From NCBI RefSeq assembly GCF_034344865.1, contig NZ_CP133774.1, forward strand, positions 4,340,001-4,404,000: DNA of 64,000 nucleotides. Reading direction: 5' to 3'. The notes beneath the pieces are model-generated. The model did no database searches. It was not told where the DNA came from and saw only the letters and a list, made by a program, of their open reading frames with translations. The stretch comes from Pseudomonas sp. 10S4. Lineage in GTDB: Bacteria > Pseudomonadota > Gammaproteobacteria > Pseudomonadales > Pseudomonadaceae. Position numbers and translations under genes: made by a program. Shown here one piece after another: positions 27,534 through 36,881 of this stretch (position 1 is the first letter of the stretch; each line of letters begins with the position of its first letter).

Positions 27534-28718
27534 CTAATGCTCCAGGGCGTAGCGTCGGCAGTGATTCAGGTATCCCTCTTCATGCTTCCCTACCAGTTGC
27601 ACAACGCTGGTCCATAGCCAGGACGGCGCATCCAGCTGTCCTGTCCGGTTTACCTGTAATTCAGCGATCCAGCTTTTTCGAGTTGCCCGATCCATCTGCC
27701 GCGCATGTGCAATTCCAACAACGCGTGCGAGGTACCCTGCCGTGTGCATGGCATCAATCTCGCTTAATTCATCCAGTTCAAGCTTCATGTCCTGAGGCAG
27801 CAACTCTCGGATAAAAAAGCCGTGGTCCAGAAAACGCGTCGTGATCATTCGTTCACCGAGCGAAGGTGAAAGTTGCCGGGCTCCCTCCAGCACTCTTTTG
27901 CCGTTGTCGCGCGGCATATGAGCTCGAGCTGCCCGAGGCGCCGCGGCACCTACGGCTTCCTTGATGTCGATCAAACAATATTCCTGTGCTGCTTTTTCAC
28001 CCACCCCCAGCAGCACCGCGTAACGCAACAAACCGAGCGAACTGCATCCTTTTACCCAGTAAGCCGAATCTAAAAGCTCTACATCAGCGCCATTGGGTCT
28101 TCCCTTCAGAGAAGTGACCAGTTGATGGATTTCCGGGGACGCACAAACGGTTTGTATTGCTGCATTTTCTTTTCGGGACAGTGGCCAGAAGTGTTTTCCC
28201 AAAGGAATGGTGGGACGGGCATTTTCAATACGTTCCCGGGCAAGATTTTTCCATGTTCGTTGCACGGCACTGCGCATGCTCGCCTTTACTTGGGCTGGGC
28301 GCGGGGGCGCTTCATCGGGTCGATCAGCGAACGCTTGCTCATAACCGCGCATCATTTCTTCCAGCATTCGAGCCGTTGTGACACCAGGTAAGTCAGAGCC
28401 TCTGGCCGCAGTCGCCAACGACAGGGCCAGACGCACAAGATCATGCGCTGGATTACCGATGACGGCCTGGTCCAGATCGCGAATATGTATATCAATTTCG
28501 CCTTTGGAGTTCGCTGTAGGTCCAAGATTGCCTGCATGGCAATCACCGCATATCCAGATTGCGGGCCCTTGAGGCAAGCGCCGGCCTGATTGACTGTGTA
28601 GCCATTCGTAAAACTGGACGGTGCTGCCTCGAACATAGGCGTGTGCCGAGCGAGCCATCTTCTTGTTGCGTAGCTGAGTCAAATGCGGAAGGCGTTGCGA
28701 TGGGCGGGGAGGGGTCAT
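27534..28718 (-). CDS. DUF2252-family protein
   Basis: A 394-residue cytoplasmic protein of the DUF2252 family, which has a kinase-like fold and unknown function. Landmarks are KKMARSAHAYVRGSTVQFYEWL, the CGDCHAGNLGPT motif (like the catalytic loop HGDxHxxN of aminoglycoside phosphotransferases), and DIHIRDLDQAVIGNPAHDLVRL (like the DxD metal site). It follows the Nramp gene on the same strand with a gap of 128 bases between the two; the two genes may be unrelated. Confidence 0.82.
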   Translation of the reverse strand: MTPPRPSQRLPHLTQLRNKKMARSAHAYVRGSTVQFYEWLHSQSGRRLPQGPAIWICGDCHAGNLGPTANSKGEIDIHIRDLDQAVIGNPAHDLVRLALSLATAARGSDLPGVTTARMLEEMMRGYEQAFADRPDEAPPRPAQVKASMRSAVQRTWKNLARERIENARPTIPLGKHFWPLSRKENAAIQTVCASPEIHQLVTSLKGRPNGADVELLDSAYWVKGCSSLGLLRYAVLLGVGEKAAQEYCLIDIKEAVGAAAPRAARAHMPRDNGKRVLEGARQLSPSLGERMITTRFLDHGFFIRELLPQDMKLELDELSEIDAMHTAGYLARVVGIAHARQMDRATRKSWIAELQVNRTGQLDAPSWLWTSVVQLVGKHEEGYLNHCRRYALEH

Positions 28719-28764
28719 GGAAATAGCTCGGCGTGGGCAACGGTTGACGCTTGGATCAGGCTAA

Positions 28765-28959
28765 ATGTTTCAAAGTGATTCAGGATTTATTGAGCCTGAT
28801 CTGGCCACCCTTCGTCAGCAAAGCGTGCTGTTGGAGCAGAGCTTCGGTCTTCGCCGTTTGGTGTGGGGCCGTGATTGGCCCCATACGCAACATGAAGACA
28901 GCATCAGTTACGGACGGCGGTGGAGCAGCTTCACGCTCTGGAGTGCTCGACACAACTGA
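28765..28959 (+). pseudogene. C-terminal remnant of an amidohydrolase-2 family gene
   Basis: The 64-residue frame contains LEQSFGLRRLVWGRDWPHTQHE, the end of the TIM barrel in 2-pyrone-4,6-dicarboxylate hydrolase-like amidohydrolases (usual form RLVWGSDWPHT, with the metal-binding Asp). Nothing upstream matches the rest of the enzyme, so this is a remnant. A 42-codon frame (28959-29087) overlaps its stop as TGATG; I cannot assign it and doubt it is a gene. Confidence 0.65.
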
Positions 28960-29187
28960 TGCATTCGTTGCAGCAATCCAAGCGCCAGAAACAATTGATC
29001 AGCGGACTGGATGTGCACATCCAGAATCTGGACAGACGGCTCGGCACCAGGCGCACCATTGATAGAGCGCTGTCACGCAGTCTCTGAACGGGCAGTCTGA
29101 TTAGTTGATCCGACGTTTTGAACCTTCTCATTTTCGGGTAGATCAAACGTGTACAGCGTCAGGCATTGCCTGCCCGGAGATGATCAG

Positions 29188-29328
29188 ATGAAACGCACAA
29201 CTGCATTAATGTTAGTAATTACAGCCACCCTGCTGCTCGGTGGGTGCTGGCCGTATTGGCATGATGGGCATGGGCATGGAGGTGATCATGGTCGCTACTA
29301 CGGAGGTCAGGAGTCCCATCGCTACTAG
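29188..29328 (+). CDS. Small His/Gly-rich lipoprotein
   Basis: A 46-residue protein with the start MKRTTALMLVITATLLLGGC, a clear signal peptide and lipobox LLGGC. After the lipid-bearing Cys the mature part is only about 27 residues, with repeated His, Gly and Tyr (WHDGHGHGGDHGRYYGG). This composition suggests metal binding at the outer membrane, although no family is recognised. It is monocistronic and has its own strong terminator directly behind. Confidence 0.68.
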   Translation: MKRTTALMLVITATLLLGGCWPYWHDGHGHGGDHGRYYGGQESHRY

Positions 29329-29334
29329 TTCCCA

Positions 29335-29362
29335 AGCCCAATCCGAAAAGATTGGGCTTTTT
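29335..29362 (+). terminator. Terminator of the small lipoprotein gene
   Basis: agcccaat-ccgaaaag-attgggct is a perfect 8-bp stem with five T behind it. It starts seven bases after the lipoprotein stop, which supports that short gene as real. Confidence 0.85.
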
Positions 29363-29384
29363 CATGGCTGCCAAAAACCTGCTG

Positions 29385-30290
29385 TCAAACAGTGCCCCAT
29401 CCTTCCCTGACGGCCCGTCGAATCCCTTCCAGCAGCATCGCAAACGCCGGGTTGTCATTGTTCTCGCGCCAGATCAAATACAGTTCGCTTTGCACCCCTT
29501 CGCCCAAGTCGATATCGCGGAACACCACATTCTTGAACACGACGCTGGTGGCGCAACGCGGCACCAGGGCCAGTCCCATTCCAGCGTTGACCAGGGCCAG
29601 AATGGTCAGGGATGAGCCCAGCCACTGCACGTATTCCGGGGCGATACGGGCCGAGCGCAGCATACCGGTCAGCAGTTCGTTGAACGGCGGGTAGGCGGCG
29701 TGGGAGTACATTAAAAACGGTTGGGCATCGAGGTCCTGCACCGACACGACTTCTGCGCTGGCCAGCCGATGATTACTGGGCACTGCCAGCACAAAAGGTT
29801 CGCGCACCAGGCATTCAGTGGCGTAACCCGTTTCCAGCAACGGCGCGCGGACGATGCCCAGGTCGATGCGGCGAGCACGCAGGGCTTCGTGTTGCTGGTA
29901 GGTGTTCATCTCCGACAGATCGATTTTGACGTGGGGCTGTTTGAGCCGCGCTTCGGCAATCACCTTGGGCAGGAATTCATACACCGCGCTGCCGACGAAA
30001 CTGATGTTGACCGAGCCGATGTCGCCTTCGGCAAAACGTCGGGCGGTGGCGGCCGCTTGCTGGGCGCGCTCCAGCAAGTTCTGGGCTTCGATGAAGAAGG
30101 CGCGACCGGCCGCAGTCAGGGCGACACTGCGGGTGGTGCGGGTGAACAGCTCGACGCCCAAGTGGTGTTCCAACAGTTGAATCTGTCGGCTGAGCGGTGG
30201 TTGGGTCATGTTCAACCGTTCGGCGGCGCGACGGAAGTTGAGTTCAGTCGCGACCGTGGTGAAGCAGCGCAGCTGGGTAAGCTCGAACAT
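29385..30290 (-). CDS. LysR-family regulator of the adjacent sugar-acid or aromatic cassette
   Basis: A 301-residue LTTR started at 30290 (MFELTQLRCFTTVATELNFR); the upstream extension to 30341 is unlikely. HTH: FRRAAERLNMTQPPLSRQIQLLEHHLG, of the CatR/BenM-like subgroup. The effector domain ends near REGWGTV. It is divergent from an MFS carrier and a glucarate dehydratase-like enzyme, which it probably activates; the 105-base gap would hold the operator. Confidence 0.88.
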   Translation of the reverse strand: MFELTQLRCFTTVATELNFRRAAERLNMTQPPLSRQIQLLEHHLGVELFTRTTRSVALTAAGRAFFIEAQNLLERAQQAAATARRFAEGDIGSVNISFVGSAVYEFLPKVIAEARLKQPHVKIDLSEMNTYQQHEALRARRIDLGIVRAPLLETGYATECLVREPFVLAVPSNHRLASAEVVSVQDLDAQPFLMYSHAAYPPFNELLTGMLRSARIAPEYVQWLGSSLTILALVNAGMGLALVPRCATSVVFKNVVFRDIDLGEGVQSELYLIWRENNDNPAFAMLLEGIRRAVREGWGTV

Positions 30291-30395
30291 TGATCTAATC
30301 CAGGTATCAATCGAATGCCAAGTTAGATTAGACGGGATCAATTACCGCGTCCATGATCGACTCGCCCCTAAAAAAACAAGATCGGGAGTCGCCCC

Positions 30396-31742
30396 TTGAA
30401 AACCCTTCAGAGTGCACCGCAGCCTACGGTACTCGCCCGTGCCGCGGCCAAAGTGAAGCGCCATGTGCTGCCGCTGTTTGTGGTCATGTTCATCGTCAAC
30501 TACATCGACCGTGTGAACATCGGTTTCGTGCGCAGCCATATGGAAACTGACCTAGGCATTGGCGCGGCGGCCTATGGACTCGGCGCCGGTTTGTTTTTCG
30601 TCGGTTATGCATTGTTTGAGGTGCCGTCCAACATGCTGCTGCAGCGTTACGGCGCTCGCGTCTGGCTGACGCGGATCATGTTCACCTGGGGCTTTGCGGC
30701 CATGGCGATGGCCTTCGTCAAAGGCGAGACCAGTTTCTATGTGCTGCGCTTTATCCTCGGCGCGGCAGAGGCCGGGTTTTTCCCCGGCATCATTTACTAC
30801 TTCACCCAGTGGCTGCCGGCGTCCGAGCGCGGCAAGACCATGGCGGTGTTCCTCAGCGGTTCGGCGATAGCCTCGGTAATTTCCGGCCCGGTGTCCGGGG
30901 CGCTGCTGAACATCAACGGCTTGAGCCTGCATGGCTGGCAGTGGATGTTCCTGATCGAAGGCTTCGCTTCCATCGTGCTCTGCGGTTTTGTCTGGTTTTG
31001 GCTGCAATCCCATCCGCGCGAGGCGATATGGCTAAGCGAAGAGGAGCGGGGCGCGTTGATTGCCGCCATCGCGGAGGAACAGCAGACCCGTGAAGCCGCG
31101 AAAGGGCCCAAGCCCTCGATGTTCAAACTGTTGGCCGACCGGCAGATTGCGCTGTTCTGTTTCATCTACTTTTCCATCGCGTTGACGATCTATGGCGCCA
31201 CGTTCTGGCTGCCGAGCATGATCAAGAAAATGGGCAATCTGGGCGACTTCCAGGTCGGCCTGTTCAACTCGGTGCCGTGGATCATTTCCATCGTCGCGAT
31301 GTACGGCTTCGCCGCGATGGCCAGCAAGTGGAAACACCAGCAGGCCTGGGTCGCGCTGACACTGGTGATTGCGGCGTTTGGCATGTTCATGTCCACCACC
31401 GGCGGCCCGGTCTTCGCTTTTGTCGCGATCTGTTTTGCCGCCATCGGCTTCAAGGCTGCGTCGGCGCTGTTCTGGCCGATTCCCCAAAGCTATCTGGATG
31501 CACGCATTGCGGCGGCGGTGATCGCCTTGATCAACTCCATCGGCAACCTGGGCGGCTTCGTCGCGCCCACTGCGTTCGGTTTCCTGGAGCAATCCACCGG
31601 CTCCATCGAAGGTGGGATGTATGGCTTGGCGGCGACCTCGCTGGTGGCCGCCGTGGTGATCTTCTTCGCTCGCACAACTCCTCGCAGCCGCATTGGCAAA
31701 TCAACCGACGTCGTGGTGTCGAGCCACGCCACAACGCATTAA
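30396..31742 (+). CDS. MFS anion:cation symporter (ACS family, sugar-acid type)
   Basis: A 448-residue transporter with 12 membrane helices, opening with VNYIDRVNIGFVRSHMETDLGI, the usual helix-1 motif of glucarate, galactonate and phthalate carriers (YxDRxN). The start is TTG with a GGGAGT site 7 bases upstream. It lies 31 bases before the glucarate dehydratase-like gene, so it probably imports that enzyme's substrate. Confidence 0.88.
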   Translation: MKTLQSAPQPTVLARAAAKVKRHVLPLFVVMFIVNYIDRVNIGFVRSHMETDLGIGAAAYGLGAGLFFVGYALFEVPSNMLLQRYGARVWLTRIMFTWGFAAMAMAFVKGETSFYVLRFILGAAEAGFFPGIIYYFTQWLPASERGKTMAVFLSGSAIASVISGPVSGALLNINGLSLHGWQWMFLIEGFASIVLCGFVWFWLQSHPREAIWLSEEERGALIAAIAEEQQTREAAKGPKPSMFKLLADRQIALFCFIYFSIALTIYGATFWLPSMIKKMGNLGDFQVGLFNSVPWIISIVAMYGFAAMASKWKHQQAWVALTLVIAAFGMFMSTTGGPVFAFVAICFAAIGFKAASALFWPIPQSYLDARIAAAVIALINSIGNLGGFVAPTAFGFLEQSTGSIEGGMYGLAATSLVAAVVIFFARTTPRSRIGKSTDVVVSSHATTH

Positions 31743-31773
31743 GCCCTGGATATAGATCAATCGGAGCCTGACC

Positions 31774-33048
31774 TTGAAAATCAAACGAGTGACCGTGACC
31801 CCCATCGCCTTCCGCGATCCGCCACTGCTTAATGCCAGCGGCATTCACGAACCCTTTGCACTGCGTTCGATCATCGAAATCGAGAGCGACAACGGCTACA
31901 TCGGCCTCGGCGAGAGCTACGGTGATGCCCCGGCCCTGGCGATCCAAATGCAACTCAAGGATCAACTGATCGGCCTCGATCCGTTCAACCTCAACCAGTT
32001 GCGCGCCATCGTCCAGGCCACCGTAGCAGCGAACAAAACCACCAGCGTTGCCGGCGCCGAACTGGCGCCCGGCTCCCACGCAAGCAAAGCCGTGAGCAAC
32101 GCTTACTCAGCCTTCGAAGTCGCGTTTCTCGACCTTCAGGCGCACTCGCTGAACGTGCCGTTGGTGGACCTTTTGGGCGGTGCGATCCGTGACGAAATCC
32201 CGTTCAGCGCCTACCTGTTTTTCAAGTATGCGCAGCACATTGATTCGCCCTATAAGCCAGACAATTGGGGCGAGGCGCTGAACGAAGAGCAGATCGTTGC
32301 CCAGGCCCGGCGGATGATCGAAACCTACGGCTTCAAGAGCATCAAGCTCAAGGCCGGCGCATTGGAACCGGAACATGAAGTGGCGTGCATCAAGGCGTTG
32401 AAGAAAGCGTTTCCCGGTTACCCGCTGCGGATCGACCCGAATGCTAACTGGTCGCTGGAAACCTCGATTCGCATGGCGGAATTGCTAGGCGATGACCTGC
32501 AATATTACGAGGACCCGACGCCGGGTCTGGAAGGCATGGCCGAACTGCACAAACGCACCGGCCTGCCGCTGGCGACCAACATGGTGGTCACCGATTTCGA
32601 TGAATTTCGCCGCAGCGTGGCGTTGAACAGTGTGCAGATCGTGCTCGCCGACCATCACTATTGGGGTGGTCTGCGCGACACGCAGGCCCTGGCCAAAATG
32701 TGCCAGACCTTTGGTCTTGGCGTGTCCATGCATTCCAATTCGCACCTGGGCATCAGCCTGATGGCCATGACTCACGTCGCAGCTTCGGTGCCGAATCTGG
32801 ATTACGCCTGCGACACCCATTACCCGTGGCAGGAGCCGGATGAAGAGGTGATCAAGGGCGGCAAACTGCCGATTGTCGATGGCTGCGTGAAGATCACCCG
32901 GGCAGCGGGTTTGGGTCTGGAGCTGGATCACGATCAGTTGGGCAAACTGCACGATCAATACCTGACGTGCGGTATCCGCCAGCGCGATGACGTAAGGCAG
33001 ATGCAGCGCTATCAGCCGGATTGGAAGACCGTCAAACCTCGGTTTTGA
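31774..33048 (+). CDS. Glucarate dehydratase-family enolase-superfamily enzyme
   Basis: A 424-residue enzyme starting at TTG (MKIKRVTVTPIAFRDPPLLN). Enolase-superfamily landmarks: KxK base (FKSIKLKAG), metal ligands (RIDPNANW, YYEDPTPG), and the C-terminal His region HSNSHLGISLMAMTHVAA that is characteristic of glucarate dehydratases. It would remove water from D-glucarate or a related acid sugar to give 5-keto-4-deoxyglucarate. It is in an operon with an MFS importer. Exact substrate specificity is inferred only from the family. Confidence 0.85.
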   Translation: MKIKRVTVTPIAFRDPPLLNASGIHEPFALRSIIEIESDNGYIGLGESYGDAPALAIQMQLKDQLIGLDPFNLNQLRAIVQATVAANKTTSVAGAELAPGSHASKAVSNAYSAFEVAFLDLQAHSLNVPLVDLLGGAIRDEIPFSAYLFFKYAQHIDSPYKPDNWGEALNEEQIVAQARRMIETYGFKSIKLKAGALEPEHEVACIKALKKAFPGYPLRIDPNANWSLETSIRMAELLGDDLQYYEDPTPGLEGMAELHKRTGLPLATNMVVTDFDEFRRSVALNSVQIVLADHHYWGGLRDTQALAKMCQTFGLGVSMHSNSHLGISLMAMTHVAASVPNLDYACDTHYPWQEPDEEVIKGGKLPIVDGCVKITRAAGLGLELDHDQLGKLHDQYLTCGIRQRDDVRQMQRYQPDWKTVKPRF

Positions 33049-33054
33049 TAAAGA

Positions 33055-33083
33055 AAAACGCCACTCAATCGAGTGGCGTTTTT
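33055..33083. terminator. Bidirectional terminator between the sugar-acid cassette and the mgd operon
   Basis: aaaacgccactc-aatc-gagtggcgtttt has a 12-bp stem with A and T runs on both sides. It serves both the rightward dehydratase gene and the leftward mgd operon. Confidence 0.9.
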
Positions 33084-33102
33084 GTTTGGGCTTCAGTTGC
33101 AG

Positions 33103-33672
33103 TCAACCAAACTCTTGCAGCGCATCCAGCATCGCTTCACGAAAATAGGTCTTCGAGGCTCGATCACACAGGATGTGAAAACTGTCCTGCTGCGCGGTAC
33201 TTGAGTTGATCACGATCACGTTGATCCGCGCCGCCGAGGTTTGCGCCACGGCGCCGGGGCCGAACGCCAGAGGACTCAAATCGACGCCGCAGAGCTTGGC
33301 CATGACGTTAGCCAAGTGTTCACCACTCAGTTGAAAACAGGCATGGCTGTCCTGACGTGGCAGCAGGTAGTTGGCTTGGTGATCCAGCTCCCAACGGGCT
33401 TCTTCATCGGCGATACGCTGGCCCAGGTCCGCGGGGCTACCCAGCAACAGGTATTCGGTCTGGGACAACCGCGCAACCTGGCTGCCATCGGCTTGAGGCA
33501 CTACACGGTTGGGCGCGTCCGGCAGGACAAAGTCCCGACCTTGCAGGTACGCGGCGCTCTGCGCGCCACGAAAACCCACCCGTGGCAGGTCAGTCAGATC
33601 CGTCAGCGTGCAGCCCGGCAAAGGCGCGAGGGCATGCTGCCCGACAGTGTGTTGTTCTCTGAGGCTGGTCAT
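33103..33672 (-). CDS. mgdD: N-methylglutamate dehydrogenase subunit D (SoxG-like)
   Basis: A 189-residue gamma-type subunit of heterotetrameric sarcosine oxidase relatives. It belongs to the GcvT-fold SoxG family: LTDLTDLPRVGFRGAQSAAYL near the start and SYFREAMLDAL-like end (TYFREAMLDALQEFG). It has no catalytic residue of its own and probably steadies the complex and the folate-binding chamber. It is last in the operon purU-folD-mgdABCD, with a 3-base gap from the alpha subunit. Nearby mgs and gmaS genes favour N-methylglutamate over sarcosine as substrate. Confidence 0.85.
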   Translation of the reverse strand: MTSLREQHTVGQHALAPLPGCTLTDLTDLPRVGFRGAQSAAYLQGRDFVLPDAPNRVVPQADGSQVARLSQTEYLLLGSPADLGQRIADEEARWELDHQANYLLPRQDSHACFQLSGEHLANVMAKLCGVDLSPLAFGPGAVAQTSAARINVIVINSSTAQQDSFHILCDRASKTYFREAMLDALQEFG

Positions 33673-33675
33673 GGC

Positions 33676-36573
33676 TTAAAGCTCCTGCCGTTGGTTGTCG
33701 GGATCGAGGAAGGGCAGCTTCACCACCTCGGCCTGCAGCACAATGCCGCCTTCGACACGGATCGGAATTCGCTGGCCGGGTTGGCTCTGGTCGATGTTCG
33801 CGTAGGCCAGGCCGATGATCTTGTCGAGGGTGGCGGAATACTCGCAGGAGGTGACGTTGCCGCTGATGTCCGGGCCGTTGAGTACCAGATGACCTTCAAG
33901 CGGTTGCAGGCTGCCTTTGGGCAGGGTGAAACCCACCAGTTTGCGTTTCAGCGGTTGGGCGTCGAGGATGTCCACCGAACGGCGGCCGACGAAGAACGGC
34001 TTGTTGCGACTGACCGCCCAACCCATGTCGATTTCTGCCGGGTGGGTCATGCCGTCGGTGTCCTGGCTGATGATCACATGGCCTTTTTCCAGGCGCAGCA
34101 GGCGCTGGGTTTCCACGCCGAAAGGGCGAATGTCGTGGGCCTTGCCGGCCTCCATCAGCGCATCCCACAGCGCCAGCCCGTGCCGTGCCGGGACGTGGAT
34201 TTCATACCCCAGTTCGCCGACAAAACCGACCCGCAACAGCCGCGCCTTGATACCCGCGACCGTGCCCTGGCGCACGCCGAGATAAGGGAAGCCTTCGGCG
34301 CTCAGATCAAGGTCGCTGCAAACCTTCTCCAGCACTTTGCGTGAATCAGGCCCGGCGACGTTCACCGCGCAAATGGCGGCGGTGACGTTGGCGACGTCCA
34401 CGTCCAGCCGCCATTGCGCGTTCCACTTGAGCATCTGTTGATAGATCCGGTCGACGCCGCTGGTGGTGGCGGTGACGTAGAAGTGGTTCTCGGCAAACCG
34501 CGCACAGACGCCGTCGTCGATCACCACCCCGTGTTCGTCGGTCATTAGCGCGTAGCGAGAACGACCGATCGGTTGCTTGAGGAAGGCGAAGGTGTACATC
34601 CGATTGAGCAGCTCGGCAGCATCCGGGCCGCGCACATCGAGGCCGCCTAGAGTCGAGACGTCGATCAGGCCAACCTTGTTGTGCACGTGCAGGGCTTCGG
34701 CCTGCATGCAGCGTTCGCGATCCTTGGCGCTGCCGTAGTAGGCCGGGCGCTGCCAGATGCCGGCGGGCATCATCTTCGCCCCGGTTTGCAGGTGGCGGGC
34801 ATGCATCGGTGTTTGCCGGTAAGGGTCGAACGCGCGACCGGCGACATGCGCCAGTTTCTCTGCGACAAAGGGAGGGCGTGCCGTGGTGACGCCGGTTTCG
34901 CTAATGTTGCGTTGGGTCGCCCAGGCGACCAGCCGTGCGGTTGGCAGCGCCGAGTGACGGCCCTGGGACGGACCCATGCCCACGGTGGAGTAGCGCTTGA
35001 CCAGTTGCACGTCGCGATAACCGATCCGGGTGGCGTTGACGATGTCAGCGACTTGCAGGTCTTCATCGAAGTCGACGAAGTCCTTGCCCTTGGGGTGCGG
35101 GAAGATTGGCCAGTTGAAGTTGACCTGGCCTTCTGTACCAAAAGGCGCACGCTGGGTTCCGACCTCAAAACCCAATGCGAGCGCCGCATCGGCACCGGCG
35201 TTCACGCCATCGGCGATCACGTTGTCCAGCCCATGGCGGCCATTGACCGAGCCGGCGACGCTGAGGTTTTTCGGCAGGCCGCTGAGGGTGAACTCGGCGC
35301 GCTGGTCGTCGTAGGCGAGTTTGCCACCGGCCTGGCATAGCAATTGATAGACCGGCATGTAACCGGCTGACATGCACAACAAGTCGCAGTCCAGGCGTTG
35401 TCCGCTGGCGGCGACTTGACCTTGGGCGGTGATCTGGCGCACCTCGACGCCGTTGATATGGCGCATTCCTTTTTCGTGCAGGGCTTCAAAAACGGTGCTG
35501 TTGCTCAGGCAAGGAATCTTACGTTGCTCCACGGCGTGCAGTAGGGCGGAGTCTCCCGGTGCATGGCGCAAGTCCACCAGAGCAACCACTTCCACACCTT
35601 GATCATGCAGATCGAGGGCGGCGAGGTAACCGTCATCGTTGCCGGTCAGCACCACCGCGCGTTTGCCGGGTTTGACCGCGTACAGTTTCATCAAGCGTTG
35701 CGCGGCGCTGGTCAGCATCACCCCGGGCAAGTCGTTGTTGCGAAAGATCACCGGCTGATCGAACGAACCGCTGCACACCAGGCACTGGCGGGCGCGCACC
35801 TTATACATCCGTTTGCCCTGGATCACCGGCAGGTAGTTGTCGGTGAACCAAGCGTTGCAGGTCGCTTCGGTCAGTACCTGAATATTGGCGTGCTGTTCCA
35901 CTGCCGCCAGCAACTCGTGGCGCAGGGTTTCGCCGCGCTGGCCTTCGATGTCGAAGCGGCCATAGGTCAGCGAGCCGCCGAGCACCGCTTGCTGTTCGAT
36001 CAGCAACACCTTGGCTCCGGCATTGGCGGCGGTCAGCGCCGCGTGCAGGCCGGCGGGACCGGCGCCGATCACCGCGACGTCGGTGAACAGGTAGGCCTTG
36101 TCGTAGTACTCGGGCTGGAACTTAAGGTCGAGCACGCCGAGGCCGGCCTTCTTGCGAATGATCGGCTCCCAGACTTTCCACATGCCCTTGGGCTTGTAGA
36201 GCGAGCGGTAATAGAAACCCACCGGCATGAATTTGGAGAACTTGCCCAAGTAGGCGTCGCGGTCGTTGTCGAGCGAGCCGTTGACGTTCTGCGCCGTGAC
36301 CTGCAAACCGGCATACAACGCGTGCGCATCGGCCAGCACATTCGGTTCTTCAGGCAATTGCACCAGGCTGTTGGCGTCCTGCCCGGCCATGGTCAGCGGG
36401 CCACGCGGACGGTGATATTTGAACGAACGCGAGAGCAGGAAACGCCCGTTGGCCAACAGGGCGCTGGCGATGCTGTCGCCCTGGAAGCCTTGGTAGTGTT
36501 GGCCGTCGAAACTGAAATCCAGAGGCTGATCACGGTCGATCAACAGGCCCATCGGGGCGGGGAGGCGGTTCAT
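33676..36573 (-). CDS. mgdC: N-methylglutamate dehydrogenase large subunit (SoxA-like)
   Basis: A 965-residue subunit started at 36573 (MNRLPAPMGLLIDRDQPLDF). Its ATG overlaps the stop of the previous gene (ATGA). Domains in order: an N-terminal ferredoxin-like Fer2_4 region (30-110), the NAD/FAD Rossmann fold (VAVIGAGPAGLHAALTAANA near 170), and a C-terminal GcvT aminomethyltransferase-like tetrahydrofolate domain (about 590-960, with GFVGELGYEIHVPA). The folate domain passes the oxidised methyl group to tetrahydrofolate as 5,10-methylene-THF. This fits the folD and purU genes at the head of the operon. The frame is intact. Confidence 0.88.
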   Translation of the reverse strand: MNRLPAPMGLLIDRDQPLDFSFDGQHYQGFQGDSIASALLANGRFLLSRSFKYHRPRGPLTMAGQDANSLVQLPEEPNVLADAHALYAGLQVTAQNVNGSLDNDRDAYLGKFSKFMPVGFYYRSLYKPKGMWKVWEPIIRKKAGLGVLDLKFQPEYYDKAYLFTDVAVIGAGPAGLHAALTAANAGAKVLLIEQQAVLGGSLTYGRFDIEGQRGETLRHELLAAVEQHANIQVLTEATCNAWFTDNYLPVIQGKRMYKVRARQCLVCSGSFDQPVIFRNNDLPGVMLTSAAQRLMKLYAVKPGKRAVVLTGNDDGYLAALDLHDQGVEVVALVDLRHAPGDSALLHAVEQRKIPCLSNSTVFEALHEKGMRHINGVEVRQITAQGQVAASGQRLDCDLLCMSAGYMPVYQLLCQAGGKLAYDDQRAEFTLSGLPKNLSVAGSVNGRHGLDNVIADGVNAGADAALALGFEVGTQRAPFGTEGQVNFNWPIFPHPKGKDFVDFDEDLQVADIVNATRIGYRDVQLVKRYSTVGMGPSQGRHSALPTARLVAWATQRNISETGVTTARPPFVAEKLAHVAGRAFDPYRQTPMHARHLQTGAKMMPAGIWQRPAYYGSAKDRERCMQAEALHVHNKVGLIDVSTLGGLDVRGPDAAELLNRMYTFAFLKQPIGRSRYALMTDEHGVVIDDGVCARFAENHFYVTATTSGVDRIYQQMLKWNAQWRLDVDVANVTAAICAVNVAGPDSRKVLEKVCSDLDLSAEGFPYLGVRQGTVAGIKARLLRVGFVGELGYEIHVPARHGLALWDALMEAGKAHDIRPFGVETQRLLRLEKGHVIISQDTDGMTHPAEIDMGWAVSRNKPFFVGRRSVDILDAQPLKRKLVGFTLPKGSLQPLEGHLVLNGPDISGNVTSCEYSATLDKIIGLAYANIDQSQPGQRIPIRVEGGIVLQAEVVKLPFLDPDNQRQEL

Positions 36574-36868
36574 CCGGCGATCTCCTTGGCGGCGTTGAAT
36601 TCGACGCGGGTGCTGAACAGTTCTTTGGGGTCGAAGGTGCGCAGGATTTCGTCGGTGACGGTGTGTCGCTCCGCCAGAAACCAGTAGCTGGAGGGGTGTG
36701 CATCCACCACTCACGTACCACGCCGGCGAGGTTGTCGGTGTTGAACACGTAATCGGCCCATTCGCCGTCGCTGCACGTCAGCGGATCGGGCATCGGTTTG
36801 AATTCACCGCCGTAGGTGAACTCGCTGATATTGCGCGGCCCGTTGAGCGGGCAAATCATGATTTTCAT
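36570..36868 (-). pseudogene. mgdB: N-methylglutamate dehydrogenase subunit B (SoxD-like), one-base frameshift
   Basis: A small delta-type subunit of about 98 residues after repair. It starts MKIMICPLNGPRNISEFTYG and continues EWADYVFNTDNLAGVVREWW. The first frame is lost at the run 36693-36696 (four C on the coding strand; five would read MHTPSSYWFLAERHTVTDEI). The second frame ends AAKEIAG at a stop that overlaps the next ATG. SoxD proteins bind zinc through a CPxCG pair. Here the second Cys is Asn (CPLNG), as expected for the N-methylglutamate branch or a loss of zinc. Confidence 0.8.
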
Positions 36869-36881
36869 CGTCTGCTCTCCG

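Noticed and set aside
33241..36687. Long plus-strand frames (367 and 374 codons) opposite the SoxA-like gene
   Set aside because: Antisense shadows of mgdC; no homology pattern, no ribosome-binding site.
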